From assembly GCA_964537825.1 (NCBI GenBank), contig CAZIDL010000006.1:1-58881 (forward strand): a DNA stretch of 58,881 nt. The letters are read 5' to 3'. The notes beneath the pieces were generated by a model. It was not told the origin of the DNA. It did not search any database and was given only the letters and a program-made list of their open reading frames with translations. Of this stretch, positions 15,974 through 23,953 are shown one piece after another. This DNA is from CAZIDL01 sp964537825. Lineage in GTDB: Bacteria > Bacteroidota > Bacteroidia > Flavobacteriales_D > CAYVSK01. Position 1 is the stretch's first letter, and each line of letters begins with the position of its first letter. Position numbers and translations under genes: made by a program.

Positions 15974-15991
15974 GACAAGTCGCGACTTGTC
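15974..15991. repeat. 18-base palindrome after paaI
   Basis: GACAAGTCGCGACTTGTC is a perfect palindrome beginning next to the paaI stop codon (15970-15972); a partial repeat GGACGACTTGTCC follows at 16001. It belongs to the same family as 14550-14575 and may terminate transcription only weakly, as no T-run follows. Confidence 0.7.
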
Positions 15992-16065
15992 GTACATTCT
16001 GGACGACTTGTCCATAAGTAGCATTTGAACGACGCATCCACCCATTAAAAGACCAAGCGAGGACC

Positions 16066-17271
16066 ATGCAAGAAGCCTACATCATCGACGCCATCCGCAC
16101 CCCGGTCGGACGCTTCCGGGGAACCCTTTCACCCATCCGCTGCGATGACCTCGCAGCTTTGACCATGGAAAAACTCCTTGAACGGAACCCGAACTTTCCG
16201 AAAGAGAAGATCGACGATGTGCTATACGGCTGTGCCAACCAAGCCGGCGAGGATAATCGGAACGTGGCCCGAATGGCCCTCCTTTTGGCGGGGCTGTCCC
16301 AGCATATCCCCGGCGAGACGGTCAACCGGCTTTGCGCGTCCAGCATGGCGACGGCCGTCAACGCTTCCCGCGCCATCAAGATGGGAGATGGTGACCTCTT
16401 TCTGACGGGAGGTGTCGAACACATGACGCGTGGTCCTTATGCCATTTCGAAGAGCAGTAAGCCTTTTGGTAACGATTCGAAGATCTACGACACGAGCTTC
16501 GGATGGCGCTTCGTCAATCCCAAGATGAAGGAATGGTACGGGACCGATTCCATGGGGGAGACCGCGGAGAACGTGGCCCAGCGCTACGGGGTGAAGCGCG
16601 AAGATCAGGACCGTTTCGCGGCCTGGTCCCAACAAAAGGCCGAGCAAGCCCAGAACGAAGGGCGCTTCGATCGCGAGATCGTCCCCGTCGAGATCCCGCA
16701 GCGCAAGGCCGAACCGATCGTCTTCGATAAGGACGAGTTCCTGAAGCCCGGCACTACGATGGAAGCTTTGGCCAAGCTCAAACCTGCGTTCGCCAAGGAC
16801 GGAACGGTGACCGCCGGAAATGCTTCCGGGCTCAACGATGGAGCAGGCTCCATGCTGATCGCCTCGGAGAACGGCGTCAAAGAACACGGGCTCGAACCCA
16901 AGGCCCGCATCGTTTCATCGGCTGTAGTCGGAGTGGAGCCTGCTATCATGGGCGTTGGCCCCGTTCAGGCTTCCAATAAAGCCCTCGAAAGAGCTGGCCT
17001 CAGTATGGACGATATGGACGTGATCGAATTGAACGAAGCCTTTGCCGCCCAAAGCCTGGCTTGCATGCGCGAGTGGGGGCTCGATGATGCCGATGAAAGG
17101 ATGAATCCGAATGGAGGGGCTATCAGCCTGGGCCATCCGCTCGGGATGTCGGGAACGCGGATCCTTCAAACCGCTGTAGAGGAACTTTGCATCCAGGAAA
17201 AGCGCTATGCCCTCGTTACGATGTGCGTGGGGGTCGGACAAGGATATGCAACGGTCATTGAGCGGACCTGA
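16066..17271 (+). CDS. paaJ: Acetyl-CoA acyltransferase, 3-oxoadipyl-CoA thiolase type
   Basis: 401 residues. The acylated Cys90 lies in VNRLCASSM, and the second pair of catalytic residues in GGAISLGHPLGMSG and MCVGVGQG. The stretch YGCANQAGEDNRNVARMA is characteristic of PcaF/PaaJ, which cleaves 3-oxoadipyl-CoA to succinyl-CoA and acetyl-CoA. The succinyl-CoA product can enter the methylmalonyl-CoA route encoded nearby. It closes the paaG-H-I-J set; the ring-opening oxygenase genes paaA-E, the ligase paaK and paaZ are not in the window. Confidence 0.9.
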   Translation: MQEAYIIDAIRTPVGRFRGTLSPIRCDDLAALTMEKLLERNPNFPKEKIDDVLYGCANQAGEDNRNVARMALLLAGLSQHIPGETVNRLCASSMATAVNASRAIKMGDGDLFLTGGVEHMTRGPYAISKSSKPFGNDSKIYDTSFGWRFVNPKMKEWYGTDSMGETAENVAQRYGVKREDQDRFAAWSQQKAEQAQNEGRFDREIVPVEIPQRKAEPIVFDKDEFLKPGTTMEALAKLKPAFAKDGTVTAGNASGLNDGAGSMLIASENGVKEHGLEPKARIVSSAVVGVEPAIMGVGPVQASNKALERAGLSMDDMDVIELNEAFAAQSLACMREWGLDDADERMNPNGGAISLGHPLGMSGTRILQTAVEELCIQEKRYALVTMCVGVGQGYATVIERT

Positions 17272-17596
17272 TGGATGATCGATCTTGGTCCTGCGTTAGC
17301 CTCCTCAGCTCTTCGCTCTTTCTCGTTCATTCGTCTTCTGCCGGAAAGCATTGATGCTCCTTTTCCTTCAGGGGGGCTTTTTCAATGGCTATGTTCAGTT
17401 CGAGCACTGGCGAGATGACCAGAGACAGCTTGATGACATACGGCTCCTCGGATCGCTCCCTAGCTCATTCGGGGTACCGCTTCCTATTAAAACATTGCAT
17501 GGGAAGGTATATGGATGCCCCATTTCCGGTCTTGTCCTAGAGGCGTTGGATCATAGTCGCCACATTTCGTACATTCGGGGCGGAAGTCAATTCATC
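17272..17596. other. Intergenic region, nothing recognised
   Basis: 325 bases. The divIC-like frame extends back to 17351 through this stretch, but those residues match nothing and lack the basic N-terminus. A one-mismatch -7 sequence TACATTCG lies near 17570, close before the gene. I see no RNA gene, repeat or terminator. Confidence 0.5.
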
Positions 17597-17935
17597 ATGA
17601 AGCTGCTCCGAAAGCTCCCACGCTTCCTCAAGAACAAGTATGTTCTTACCGTACTGGCCTTTTTGCTCTGGCTCCTCTTTTTCGACAACAACGATCTGAT
17701 CCGCCAGTATGAACGTCATCAGCGCTTGAATGAGCTGAAGGAGCAACGCTCATTCTACAAGGAGCGGATCGAACGGACGAAGGAAGAGCTCAAAGCCCTT
17801 ACCAGCGATACCAGCGAGCTGGAGCGATTCGCCCGTGAGCGTTACTTGATGAAAAAGCCCAACGAGGACATTTACGTGATCGTGGACGAAGAAGAGGAAG
17901 GCAAAGAGGGGGAGAACCTTCTCGAAAACCAGTGA
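17597..17935 (+). CDS. FtsB/DivIC-type septum formation initiator
   Basis: 112 residues with the standard layout: short basic cytoplasmic start (MKLLRKLPRFLKNK), one transmembrane helix (about residues 15-32), then a coiled coil rich in Leu, Glu and Lys (RLNELKEQRSFYKERIERTKEELKAL) and the conserved end ERFARERYLMKKPNEDIYVI. It links FtsL/FtsQ-type division proteins at the septum. The acidic C-terminal tail DEEEEGKEGE is extra. mutA begins 12 bases downstream, so the two are transcribed together. I chose ATG 17597 because it puts the helix at the usual place. Confidence 0.88.
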   Translation: MKLLRKLPRFLKNKYVLTVLAFLLWLLFFDNNDLIRQYERHQRLNELKEQRSFYKERIERTKEELKALTSDTSELERFARERYLMKKPNEDIYVIVDEEEEGKEGENLLENQ

Positions 17936-17947
17936 AAGCCTGGAACC

Positions 17948-19345
17948 ATGGGTTTGAAGGAGCATCCTGACCTGTCCGAATTCCCACCCCTGTCTTTCGA
18001 AGCGTGGAAGGAGAAGGCTGAAAAGGATCTTAAGGGAAAGGCTTTTGAAGACCTGAATTGGGAGGCAGAAGGGTTCTCGATCGAAGCTTTTTATACGCGT
18101 GAACAAGTTCCCGGGACCGATCTTTCCGACCCGGGCTCGGTCCCTTATCGGCGAGCGATCCTTCCCAGTACGAACGAATGGCGGATCCGGATGCCCTTTC
18201 GACCCGATGAAGGATCGGCCATACGGAGATCACTGGAGCAAGGGGTTCGATCCATCGCCATCGAAGCAGCTCCCGAAAGCGAAGCTGCTATTCCGGAAGA
18301 GGCTTTGGGAGCAGATCGACTGGAATTGCATTTTGAAAAGGAGCCCGATAAATGGAGGAGCCTGCTTCGGGAAAAAAGCGATGAAGTTCCGGCGAGCGGG
18401 GCTTTTTTATATGATCCGGTATCCTTCCTCCTCAAAGAAGGAAGTTGGCCAGGGGAAGGAAAGGAGGATGTGCTTCAGGAACTGGTGCGGGTTTCGGATG
18501 GGTTGCATCGTGAAGGAATGGATTGGCATAGCATCCCTGTAAGCAGCGATCCTTTTCACAATGCAGGGGCTAGTTTGGTGGAGGAGTTGGCCTTCACCCT
18601 TTCCCAGGGACACGACCTGCTGGTGACCTTTCTGGAGAGCGGTTGGTCCATCGATGAACTGACGCCGCGCATTCGTTTCGAGCTGAGTAGCGGCCCGCTC
18701 TTTTTCCCTGAGATCGCTAAATTACGGGCTTTCCGTCAGTTATGGTCCCGTATCGTCGAAGCATACGGTCCGGAACACGCTTGCAGCAAGGCCCCTTGGA
18801 CCGCTGCACGGACCTCATGGTGGTCCCTTACGCGGCGGGATCCTTACACCAATATGGTCCGGAAGACCACAGAGGCAATGGCTGCTGTGATAGGAGGGTG
18901 TCACGAACTCAGCATCCACCCTTATGATGCGGCAAGTGGGCAGCATTCCGAGCTAGGGCAAAGGGTTGCACGCAACACCCATCATCTTTTGAAAGAGGAG
19001 AGCCAGCTCAACAAGGTGATCGATCCGGCAGGAGGTAGCTATTATCTTGAAGCGTTGACGGATCGGATCGGTCGAGCAGCGTGGGATCTGGTCCGGGAGC
19101 TCGAAGAGCAGGGGGGATTCTTTGCGGCCCTTGAAAAAGGGAATGTGCAGGCTCGGATCGAAGCTTCGCGTAAGGAAAGGCAAGAGGCTTTAGGGAACCA
19201 GGAACGGATCATTGTAGGGGTGAACGCCTATCAGGATAACGATGCTCCCTTGCTCCCCCTAAGGGAGAAAGAGCGACGGAAACCACCCCAGGGTAAGGAC
19301 GTGGAACCCCTCCCGGTCGAAAGGGGGAGTGGACCCCTGGAATGA
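17948..19345 (+). CDS. mutA: Methylmalonyl-CoA mutase small (alpha) subunit
   Basis: 465 residues. The TIM-barrel part is recognised by WTAARTSWWSLTRRDPYTNMVRKTTEAMAAVIGG followed by HELSIHPYDA and a VIDPAGGSYYLEALTD block. This subunit does not bind cobalamin; it pairs with the catalytic MutB to convert methylmalonyl-CoA and succinyl-CoA. At 465 residues it lacks the C-terminal B12-like domain of longer small subunits, which is usual for Bacteroidota. Normally mutB follows immediately, yet here a terminator and a TonB receptor follow. meaB lies 17.6 kb upstream on the other strand. Confidence 0.88.
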   Translation: MGLKEHPDLSEFPPLSFEAWKEKAEKDLKGKAFEDLNWEAEGFSIEAFYTREQVPGTDLSDPGSVPYRRAILPSTNEWRIRMPFRPDEGSAIRRSLEQGVRSIAIEAAPESEAAIPEEALGADRLELHFEKEPDKWRSLLREKSDEVPASGAFLYDPVSFLLKEGSWPGEGKEDVLQELVRVSDGLHREGMDWHSIPVSSDPFHNAGASLVEELAFTLSQGHDLLVTFLESGWSIDELTPRIRFELSSGPLFFPEIAKLRAFRQLWSRIVEAYGPEHACSKAPWTAARTSWWSLTRRDPYTNMVRKTTEAMAAVIGGCHELSIHPYDAASGQHSELGQRVARNTHHLLKEESQLNKVIDPAGGSYYLEALTDRIGRAAWDLVRELEEQGGFFAALEKGNVQARIEASRKERQEALGNQERIIVGVNAYQDNDAPLLPLREKERRKPPQGKDVEPLPVERGSGPLE

Positions 19346-19363
19346 ACACCTACCAGAAGGGCT

Positions 19364-19390
19364 GTTTCCTTCAGGAAACGCATATTTTTT
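19364..19390 (+). terminator. Intrinsic terminator after mutA
   Basis: GTTTCCT (19364-19370), loop TC, AGGAAAC (19373-19379), then GCATATTTTTT. The T-run starts five bases after the stem, so strength is uncertain. Confidence 0.55.
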
Positions 19391-19500
19391 CAGCCCCCCT
19401 CGGTTTTTCCCTTAAGCTTATTTAAAGTGCCACATATCGGTTTTTTGGCGGTTTGTTCTGAAAGTTCCAGAAACGCCTTCAACCGCTGTGATCGCTTCCC

Positions 19501-19508
19501 TATTTTTG
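19501..19508 (+). promoter_or_regulatory. -7 promoter element for the TonB receptor
   Basis: TATTTTTG matches TAnnTTTG and ends only six bases before the ATG at 19515, so the mRNA would be leaderless or nearly so. This excludes the upstream in-frame GTG at 19488. Confidence 0.5.
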
Positions 19509-19514
19509 CCCTCC

Positions 19515-21887
19515 ATGTTCAGAGCGCTCAAGCCTTTTGATGGTCCCCCGTTGTGGAGAGGTGCCTTCCTTATCCTGGGGCTCTTTATCGCTTTTCAACT
19601 CTCGGCGCAGCAACGCTATACGATAAGCGGGCACATTACCGATTCTGCTACCGGTGAGGCATTGATCGGCGCTACGGTCAGGGTCCAGGGTACCGGGACC
19701 GGGGCTGCGGCCAACAATTACGGTTATTATTCGCTTACGCTCGAAAAGGGCGAATACGATCTTGTCTATAGTTATATGGGCAAGGAGAGCAAGAAGCGTT
19801 CGATCGATCTGGACGAGAACATTAAAATGAACATCGAGCTCCCGGATCGGGGAAGGAAGACCGAAGTGGTCGAGATAGAGGGAGAACGACCGGATGAGAA
19901 CTTGAGCTCAGTGGAGATGAGCACGTCAGAGATCGAGATGGAACAAATGGAAAAACTGCCTTCTTTCCTGGGGGAACCTGATGTGCTCCGAACGGTGCAG
20001 CGGCTTCCCGGCGTTCAATCCGGGACCGAAGGGAGTACCGGATTTTTCGTAAGAGGAGGGAGTGCGGATCAAAACCTGGTCCTGCTCGATGAAGCCCCCG
20101 TTTTCAATGCTTCTCACTTTTTCGGGTTCTTTTCCACCTTCAACCCTTCCGCCGTAAAGGATTTCAAATTGTACAAAGGAGGTATCCCTTCTCGCTACGG
20201 GGGGCGGCTTTCTTCCGTCCTTGACGTGCGGATGGATGAAGGGAATCAGAAAACGTATGGCGTTGAAGGAAGTATCGGGACCCTGTCCAGTAGGCTTAAA
20301 GTGGAAGGACCGATCGATAGCGGTAAAGGCTCCTTCCTGGTGACCGGTCGCCGGACCTATGCGGACCTCTTCCTAAGGCTTTCTTCCGACTCAGCCATCA
20401 ACCAGAATAAGCTTTATTTCTACGATATCAACGTAAAGGCCAATTACCGTTTCAGCGATAAGGACCGTATCTTTCTTTCCGGCTATTTCGGGCGTGATGT
20501 GACCAGCTTTTCGGATGTTTTCGGTTTTGACTGGGGGAATATAACCGGGACCTTTCGCTGGAATCACCTTTTCAGTGAGAAGCTCTTCATGAACTTCTCC
20601 TATGCCTACAGCCGTTATTCTTTCAACATCCGGGGAGATGTGGGCGTTCAGACCTTTTCATGGGATTCCTGGCTCAATGATCACGACGTTAAGCTGGATC
20701 TCACCTATTACCCGAACTCAAAGAACACGGTCCGATTCGGTCTGGAGAGCATCTACCACAACATCGATCCCGGTAAACTCGAAGCCAAAACCGAAGGGGT
20801 GGGGACCTTTGAACGTCGCCTTAGCGAAAAGAACGGCCTGGAGCATGGTATCTACCTTAGCAATGAACAGCAGGTCACCGATCGGTTGACCGGAAAATAC
20901 GGGATAAGGGTCTCGGGCTTTCAGCGCATCGGTCCCGGTAAGCACTATACCCTCGACCGATCTGATCCGCTCGAATACCGTCCTGTTGATACGACCACTA
21001 TCGAGGATTGGGCTACGGACACCTTCTTCTACAATTTCGAACCCCGTATCTCCCTTCGTTACCGGATCGACAGCAACAGGTCGGTAAAAGCGAGCTATAA
21101 CCGGATGGTACAATATCTACAGCGCTCTAGTAGTTCCACATCAGGGGTTCCCTACGATATTTGGTACACGGCTAACAGGAACATTCCGCCTCAAAAGGCT
21201 GATCAGGTGGCTCTGGGGTATTTTCGGAATTTCCTCAACAACCGGCTTGAAACTTCCCTCGAGGTCTATTATAAAAAGATATACGCGTTGACCGATTATG
21301 TGGACAATGCTGAGGTGATCGGGAACGAGACCTTTGTTACCGAACTACGGTTGGGGGAAGGCTGGTCTTATGGGGCAGAGTTCATGCTGAAGAAGAAACG
21401 GGGACCGTTGAACGGTTGGCTCAGCTACACCTGGGCCAAAACGCAACGGGAAGTAAAAGCGATCAATGAAGGGGAGGCTTATTATGCTCCGTATGACCGC
21501 CGGCATAGCGTCAATCTCAGCATGTCTTACGATATCAACGAGCAGCTCTCCGTCTCCACGAACTTTGTCTATAAGACAGGTCGAGCGGTCACGTTACCCA
21601 CTGCGCGCTATAGTTTTCAAAACAACAGCGCCCCTTACTTTTCCTCGAGGAATTCGGACCGGATGCCGCATTACCACCGATGGGACCTGGCCGCCACTTA
21701 CGATTTTAAAAGGGAAAAGGGTGATTTTTTCGACAAGAGCAGCCTGAACATATCGGTCTACAACGTCTACGCCCGAAAGAATCCGATCTCGATCAATTTC
21801 AGCGAGAACGATCGAGGAGAACCACAGACCACGATGTTCTACATTCCTGGTCCCATACCCGGGATCAGTTGGAAATTCCGTTTTTAG
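19515..21887 (+). CDS. TonB-dependent outer membrane receptor with N-terminal carboxypeptidase-regulatory domain
   Basis: 790 residues. A signal peptide (about residues 1-33, ending QLSAQ) is followed by a carboxypeptidase D regulatory-like beta-sandwich (ISGHITDSATGEALIGATV, YYSLTLEKGEYDL), a plug domain (LRTVQRLPGV...FFVRGGSADQNLVLLDEAPVF) and a 22-strand-type barrel ending WKFRF. Such receptors take up large or scarce ligands using TonB energy. The ligand is not predictable; it is not a SusC because there is no SusD and the plug lacks SusC signatures. The DUF4249 lipoprotein follows after three bases, a known pairing in Bacteroidota. Confidence 0.93.
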   Translation: MFRALKPFDGPPLWRGAFLILGLFIAFQLSAQQRYTISGHITDSATGEALIGATVRVQGTGTGAAANNYGYYSLTLEKGEYDLVYSYMGKESKKRSIDLDENIKMNIELPDRGRKTEVVEIEGERPDENLSSVEMSTSEIEMEQMEKLPSFLGEPDVLRTVQRLPGVQSGTEGSTGFFVRGGSADQNLVLLDEAPVFNASHFFGFFSTFNPSAVKDFKLYKGGIPSRYGGRLSSVLDVRMDEGNQKTYGVEGSIGTLSSRLKVEGPIDSGKGSFLVTGRRTYADLFLRLSSDSAINQNKLYFYDINVKANYRFSDKDRIFLSGYFGRDVTSFSDVFGFDWGNITGTFRWNHLFSEKLFMNFSYAYSRYSFNIRGDVGVQTFSWDSWLNDHDVKLDLTYYPNSKNTVRFGLESIYHNIDPGKLEAKTEGVGTFERRLSEKNGLEHGIYLSNEQQVTDRLTGKYGIRVSGFQRIGPGKHYTLDRSDPLEYRPVDTTTIEDWATDTFFYNFEPRISLRYRIDSNRSVKASYNRMVQYLQRSSSSTSGVPYDIWYTANRNIPPQKADQVALGYFRNFLNNRLETSLEVYYKKIYALTDYVDNAEVIGNETFVTELRLGEGWSYGAEFMLKKKRGPLNGWLSYTWAKTQREVKAINEGEAYYAPYDRRHSVNLSMSYDINEQLSVSTNFVYKTGRAVTLPTARYSFQNNSAPYFSSRNSDRMPHYHRWDLAATYDFKREKGDFFDKSSLNISVYNVYARKNPISINFSENDRGEPQTTMFYIPGPIPGISWKFRF

Positions 21888-21890
21888 ATC

Positions 21891-22781
21891 ATGCGCAAGT
21901 TCCTACCCGCCATCCTTTCCATGTTATTTCTGACCGCTTGTACGGCCGAGGTTGAATTGGACCTTGGGCAGAAAGAGAGACCTTCCGTCGTCGTAGAAGG
22001 CTTCCTGACGGATAGCAGTGAAGCCCCCCAGTGGATCAGGGTCACTTACACCACGAGCTATTACAACACCGAAGATGTTCCACCCGTGGATAATGCCAAC
22101 GTCACCCTCGTGGAAGGGGGGACCTATTACGATCTCCAGCAAAATGCTGATCCCGATTCCAGCTCTTATTACCACGCACCTTCTTCTTTCGATCCGAAGG
22201 TGGGAGAGGAGTACCGGCTCGAGATCGACCACGAGGATTCGCTCTATACTTCGAGCAGCAAGGTCAGACCTGTTATCGACATCGATTCGATCCACTTGAG
22301 GCTAAGACCTTTCCAGAATGCTCAGCAGCAGCAGCAAGAAGAGGGAGAGATCGACACGACCTTTCAGGTGGTTGCTCATTTCGATGAGCTCGCTCAGCCG
22401 GGGCATTATCTCTTTAACCTATATGCCGGTGGTGAGCTGATCTCCGATGAGGCCAATGAAAAGGTGGTCTTCGATGCGGAAGGTGGCCGAGAGATCGTTG
22501 CGGCGGTCCAGAGTTTTGAGAAGAACGAGGTGGAATTGGGAGATATGCTCGTCCTTACTGCGCGTTCGGTCTCTCCGGCCTGTGAAGAATTCTATGATAT
22601 CTTCCGCGACCAGACGCAGCTTTCGGGAAATCCATTTGCGGCAGCTCCCCCTGCTAATATTCCCACCAATATCAGTGGATCCGCCCTGGGATTTTTCCAG
22701 GTCTCCAAAGAGAACGTCCACAAGCGTTTAGTGGGGCCGCAATTACTTAAGAACGTGGAGATCCCCGGGGATGGTCCGTGA
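21891..22781 (+). CDS. DUF4249 surface lipoprotein
   Basis: 296 residues. Lipoprotein signal with Cys17 (MLFLTACTAE), then the family start LDLGQKERPSVVVEGFLTD and a beta-sandwich with NANVTLVEGG. Genes of this family lie directly behind TonB receptors, and the protein is thought to cooperate with the receptor at the surface; no ligand is known. The poly-Gln run QQQQQEEGE near residue 144 is unusual. The product stops one base from the convergent RsmI-like gene. Confidence 0.85.
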   Translation: MRKFLPAILSMLFLTACTAEVELDLGQKERPSVVVEGFLTDSSEAPQWIRVTYTTSYYNTEDVPPVDNANVTLVEGGTYYDLQQNADPDSSSYYHAPSSFDPKVGEEYRLEIDHEDSLYTSSSKVRPVIDIDSIHLRLRPFQNAQQQQQEEGEIDTTFQVVAHFDELAQPGHYLFNLYAGGELISDEANEKVVFDAEGGREIVAAVQSFEKNEVELGDMLVLTARSVSPACEEFYDIFRDQTQLSGNPFAAAPPANIPTNISGSALGFFQVSKENVHKRLVGPQLLKNVEIPGDGP

Positions 22782-22782
22782 G

Positions 22783-23496
22783 CTAGTTACCCAGAACGAA
22801 GATCGCCGGTCGCTTGTGAAATTCCGGGTGCTCTTTTTCCCAGTCCTTTATGGCCATGCTTTGAACGGACCCTCTTTCGCTCGTTAGCTCGATCGCGATA
22901 CAGAGACGGAGTTCCGGGTCGCCCCAGTGAAGAAAAGCCCTCAGCAAGCGCTCGTTCCGGTAAGGCGTTTCCATGATGAGTTGGGTCTCGCCCTTTCGGG
23001 CATCGTTCCCCATCCGTTCGAGGAGCTTCTTCAATTCCTTGTCGCCGTGGGGAGCATAGCCGTGGAACCGGAAGCGCTGGCCGTTCATTCCGGAAGCCAT
23101 GAGGGCCATGGTGATCGAGGACGGACCCGTAAGGGGTCGTACGGGGATCCCTTTTTTGTGGGCCAGGGCTATGAGATCCCCTCCCGGGTCTGCAATGCCA
23201 GGGCATCCGGCATCGCTCAGGAGCGCTGTATCATGGCCTTCAAGGCAAGGCGTTAAGTAGGAAGGAAGGTCCTCCGGGTCGGTGTGCTTGTTGAGCGGAT
23301 AGAAGTTCAGTTGCTGAAGTTCGTGGTCGAGGTCGAGGGCTTTGAGGAATCGACGTGCTCGCTTCGGGGTCTCGCAGATGAAATGGCGGATGCTTCGGAC
23401 CGCCGTCCGTGTTCCTTTTGGAATGCTCGCTTCAATAGGGGCGTCGTCAGCGAGAGGAGCAGGAAGGAGATGAAGTTCAGCTTTGGAGCTGCTCAT
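22783..23496 (-). CDS. RsmI-like tetrapyrrole-methylase-fold rRNA methyltransferase (short form)
   Basis: 237 residues. The sequence TALLSDAGCPGIADPGGDL and RPLTGPSSITMALMASG match the SAM-binding loops of RsmI (16S rRNA C1402 2'-O-methyltransferase). It is shorter than E. coli RsmI (286), missing part of the C-terminal end. The start at 23496 follows from the overlap with the phosphatase gene (20 bases); a longer frame reaching 23571 mirrors the phosphatase. It ends an operon with dnaA first. Bacteroidota often carry this short copy in addition to a full RsmI; whether it acts on the same nucleotide is unknown. Confidence 0.82.
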   Translation of the reverse strand: MSSSKAELHLLPAPLADDAPIEASIPKGTRTAVRSIRHFICETPKRARRFLKALDLDHELQQLNFYPLNKHTDPEDLPSYLTPCLEGHDTALLSDAGCPGIADPGGDLIALAHKKGIPVRPLTGPSSITMALMASGMNGQRFRFHGYAPHGDKELKKLLERMGNDARKGETQLIMETPYRNERLLRAFLHWGDPELRLCIAIELTSERGSVQSMAIKDWEKEHPEFHKRPAIFVLGN

Positions 23497-23953
23497 CCTC
23501 GATCTCCTTGAGGATATGGTCCGAAGCGCGGTCGAGGAGTTCAAAGACCGTTTTGAAACCATCTTCGGCACCGAAATAAGGGTCCGGCACGGGCGTATAC
23601 CTTTCCAGATCCGGCAATACGTTCAGGATCATGTCCACTTTGGAGCGCTCATCATCGTTCCGGGCCCGTTCGCGGATGTGCTCGAAATTGTTCAGGTCCA
23701 TGGTATAGATACGGTCAGCCCTTTCAAAGTCCGCATGCTCGAAAGCCCGGGCCACCAGGTGGGAGATGTCGATCCCGCGTCGAAGCATCTCCTCTTGAGC
23801 TCGGGGATCCGGGTTCTCCCCTTCGTGATAATCGCCGGTGCCGCAAGAATCGATCGTGATATCGAGCTCGCTCCCCGCTGTTTTATGCCGCATGATCCCT
23901 TCAGCCATGGGGGAACGACAAATGTTACCGAGGCAGACGAGAAGGATCCGCAT
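23477..23953 (-). CDS. Low-molecular-weight protein tyrosine phosphatase
   Basis: 158 residues. The P-loop CLGNICRS (Cys7, Arg13) is at the N-terminus and the general acid Asp lies in PVPDPYFG near residue 122. The family dephosphorylates tyrosine residues; in bacteria it often controls capsule kinases, and arsenate reductases share the fold. No capsule kinase adjoins. The ATG (23953) directly abuts the dnaA stop (23954), so the phosphatase is produced from the dnaA transcript. Confidence 0.9.
   Translation of the reverse strand: MRILLVCLGNICRSPMAEGIMRHKTAGSELDITIDSCGTGDYHEGENPDPRAQEEMLRRGIDISHLVARAFEHADFERADRIYTMDLNNFEHIRERARNDDERSKVDMILNVLPDLERYTPVPDPYFGAEDGFKTVFELLDRASDHILKEIEDEQLQS

Noticed and set aside
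17351..17596. N-terminal extension of the DivIC-like protein
   Set aside because: It would move the single transmembrane helix about 80 residues inward, unlike the family.
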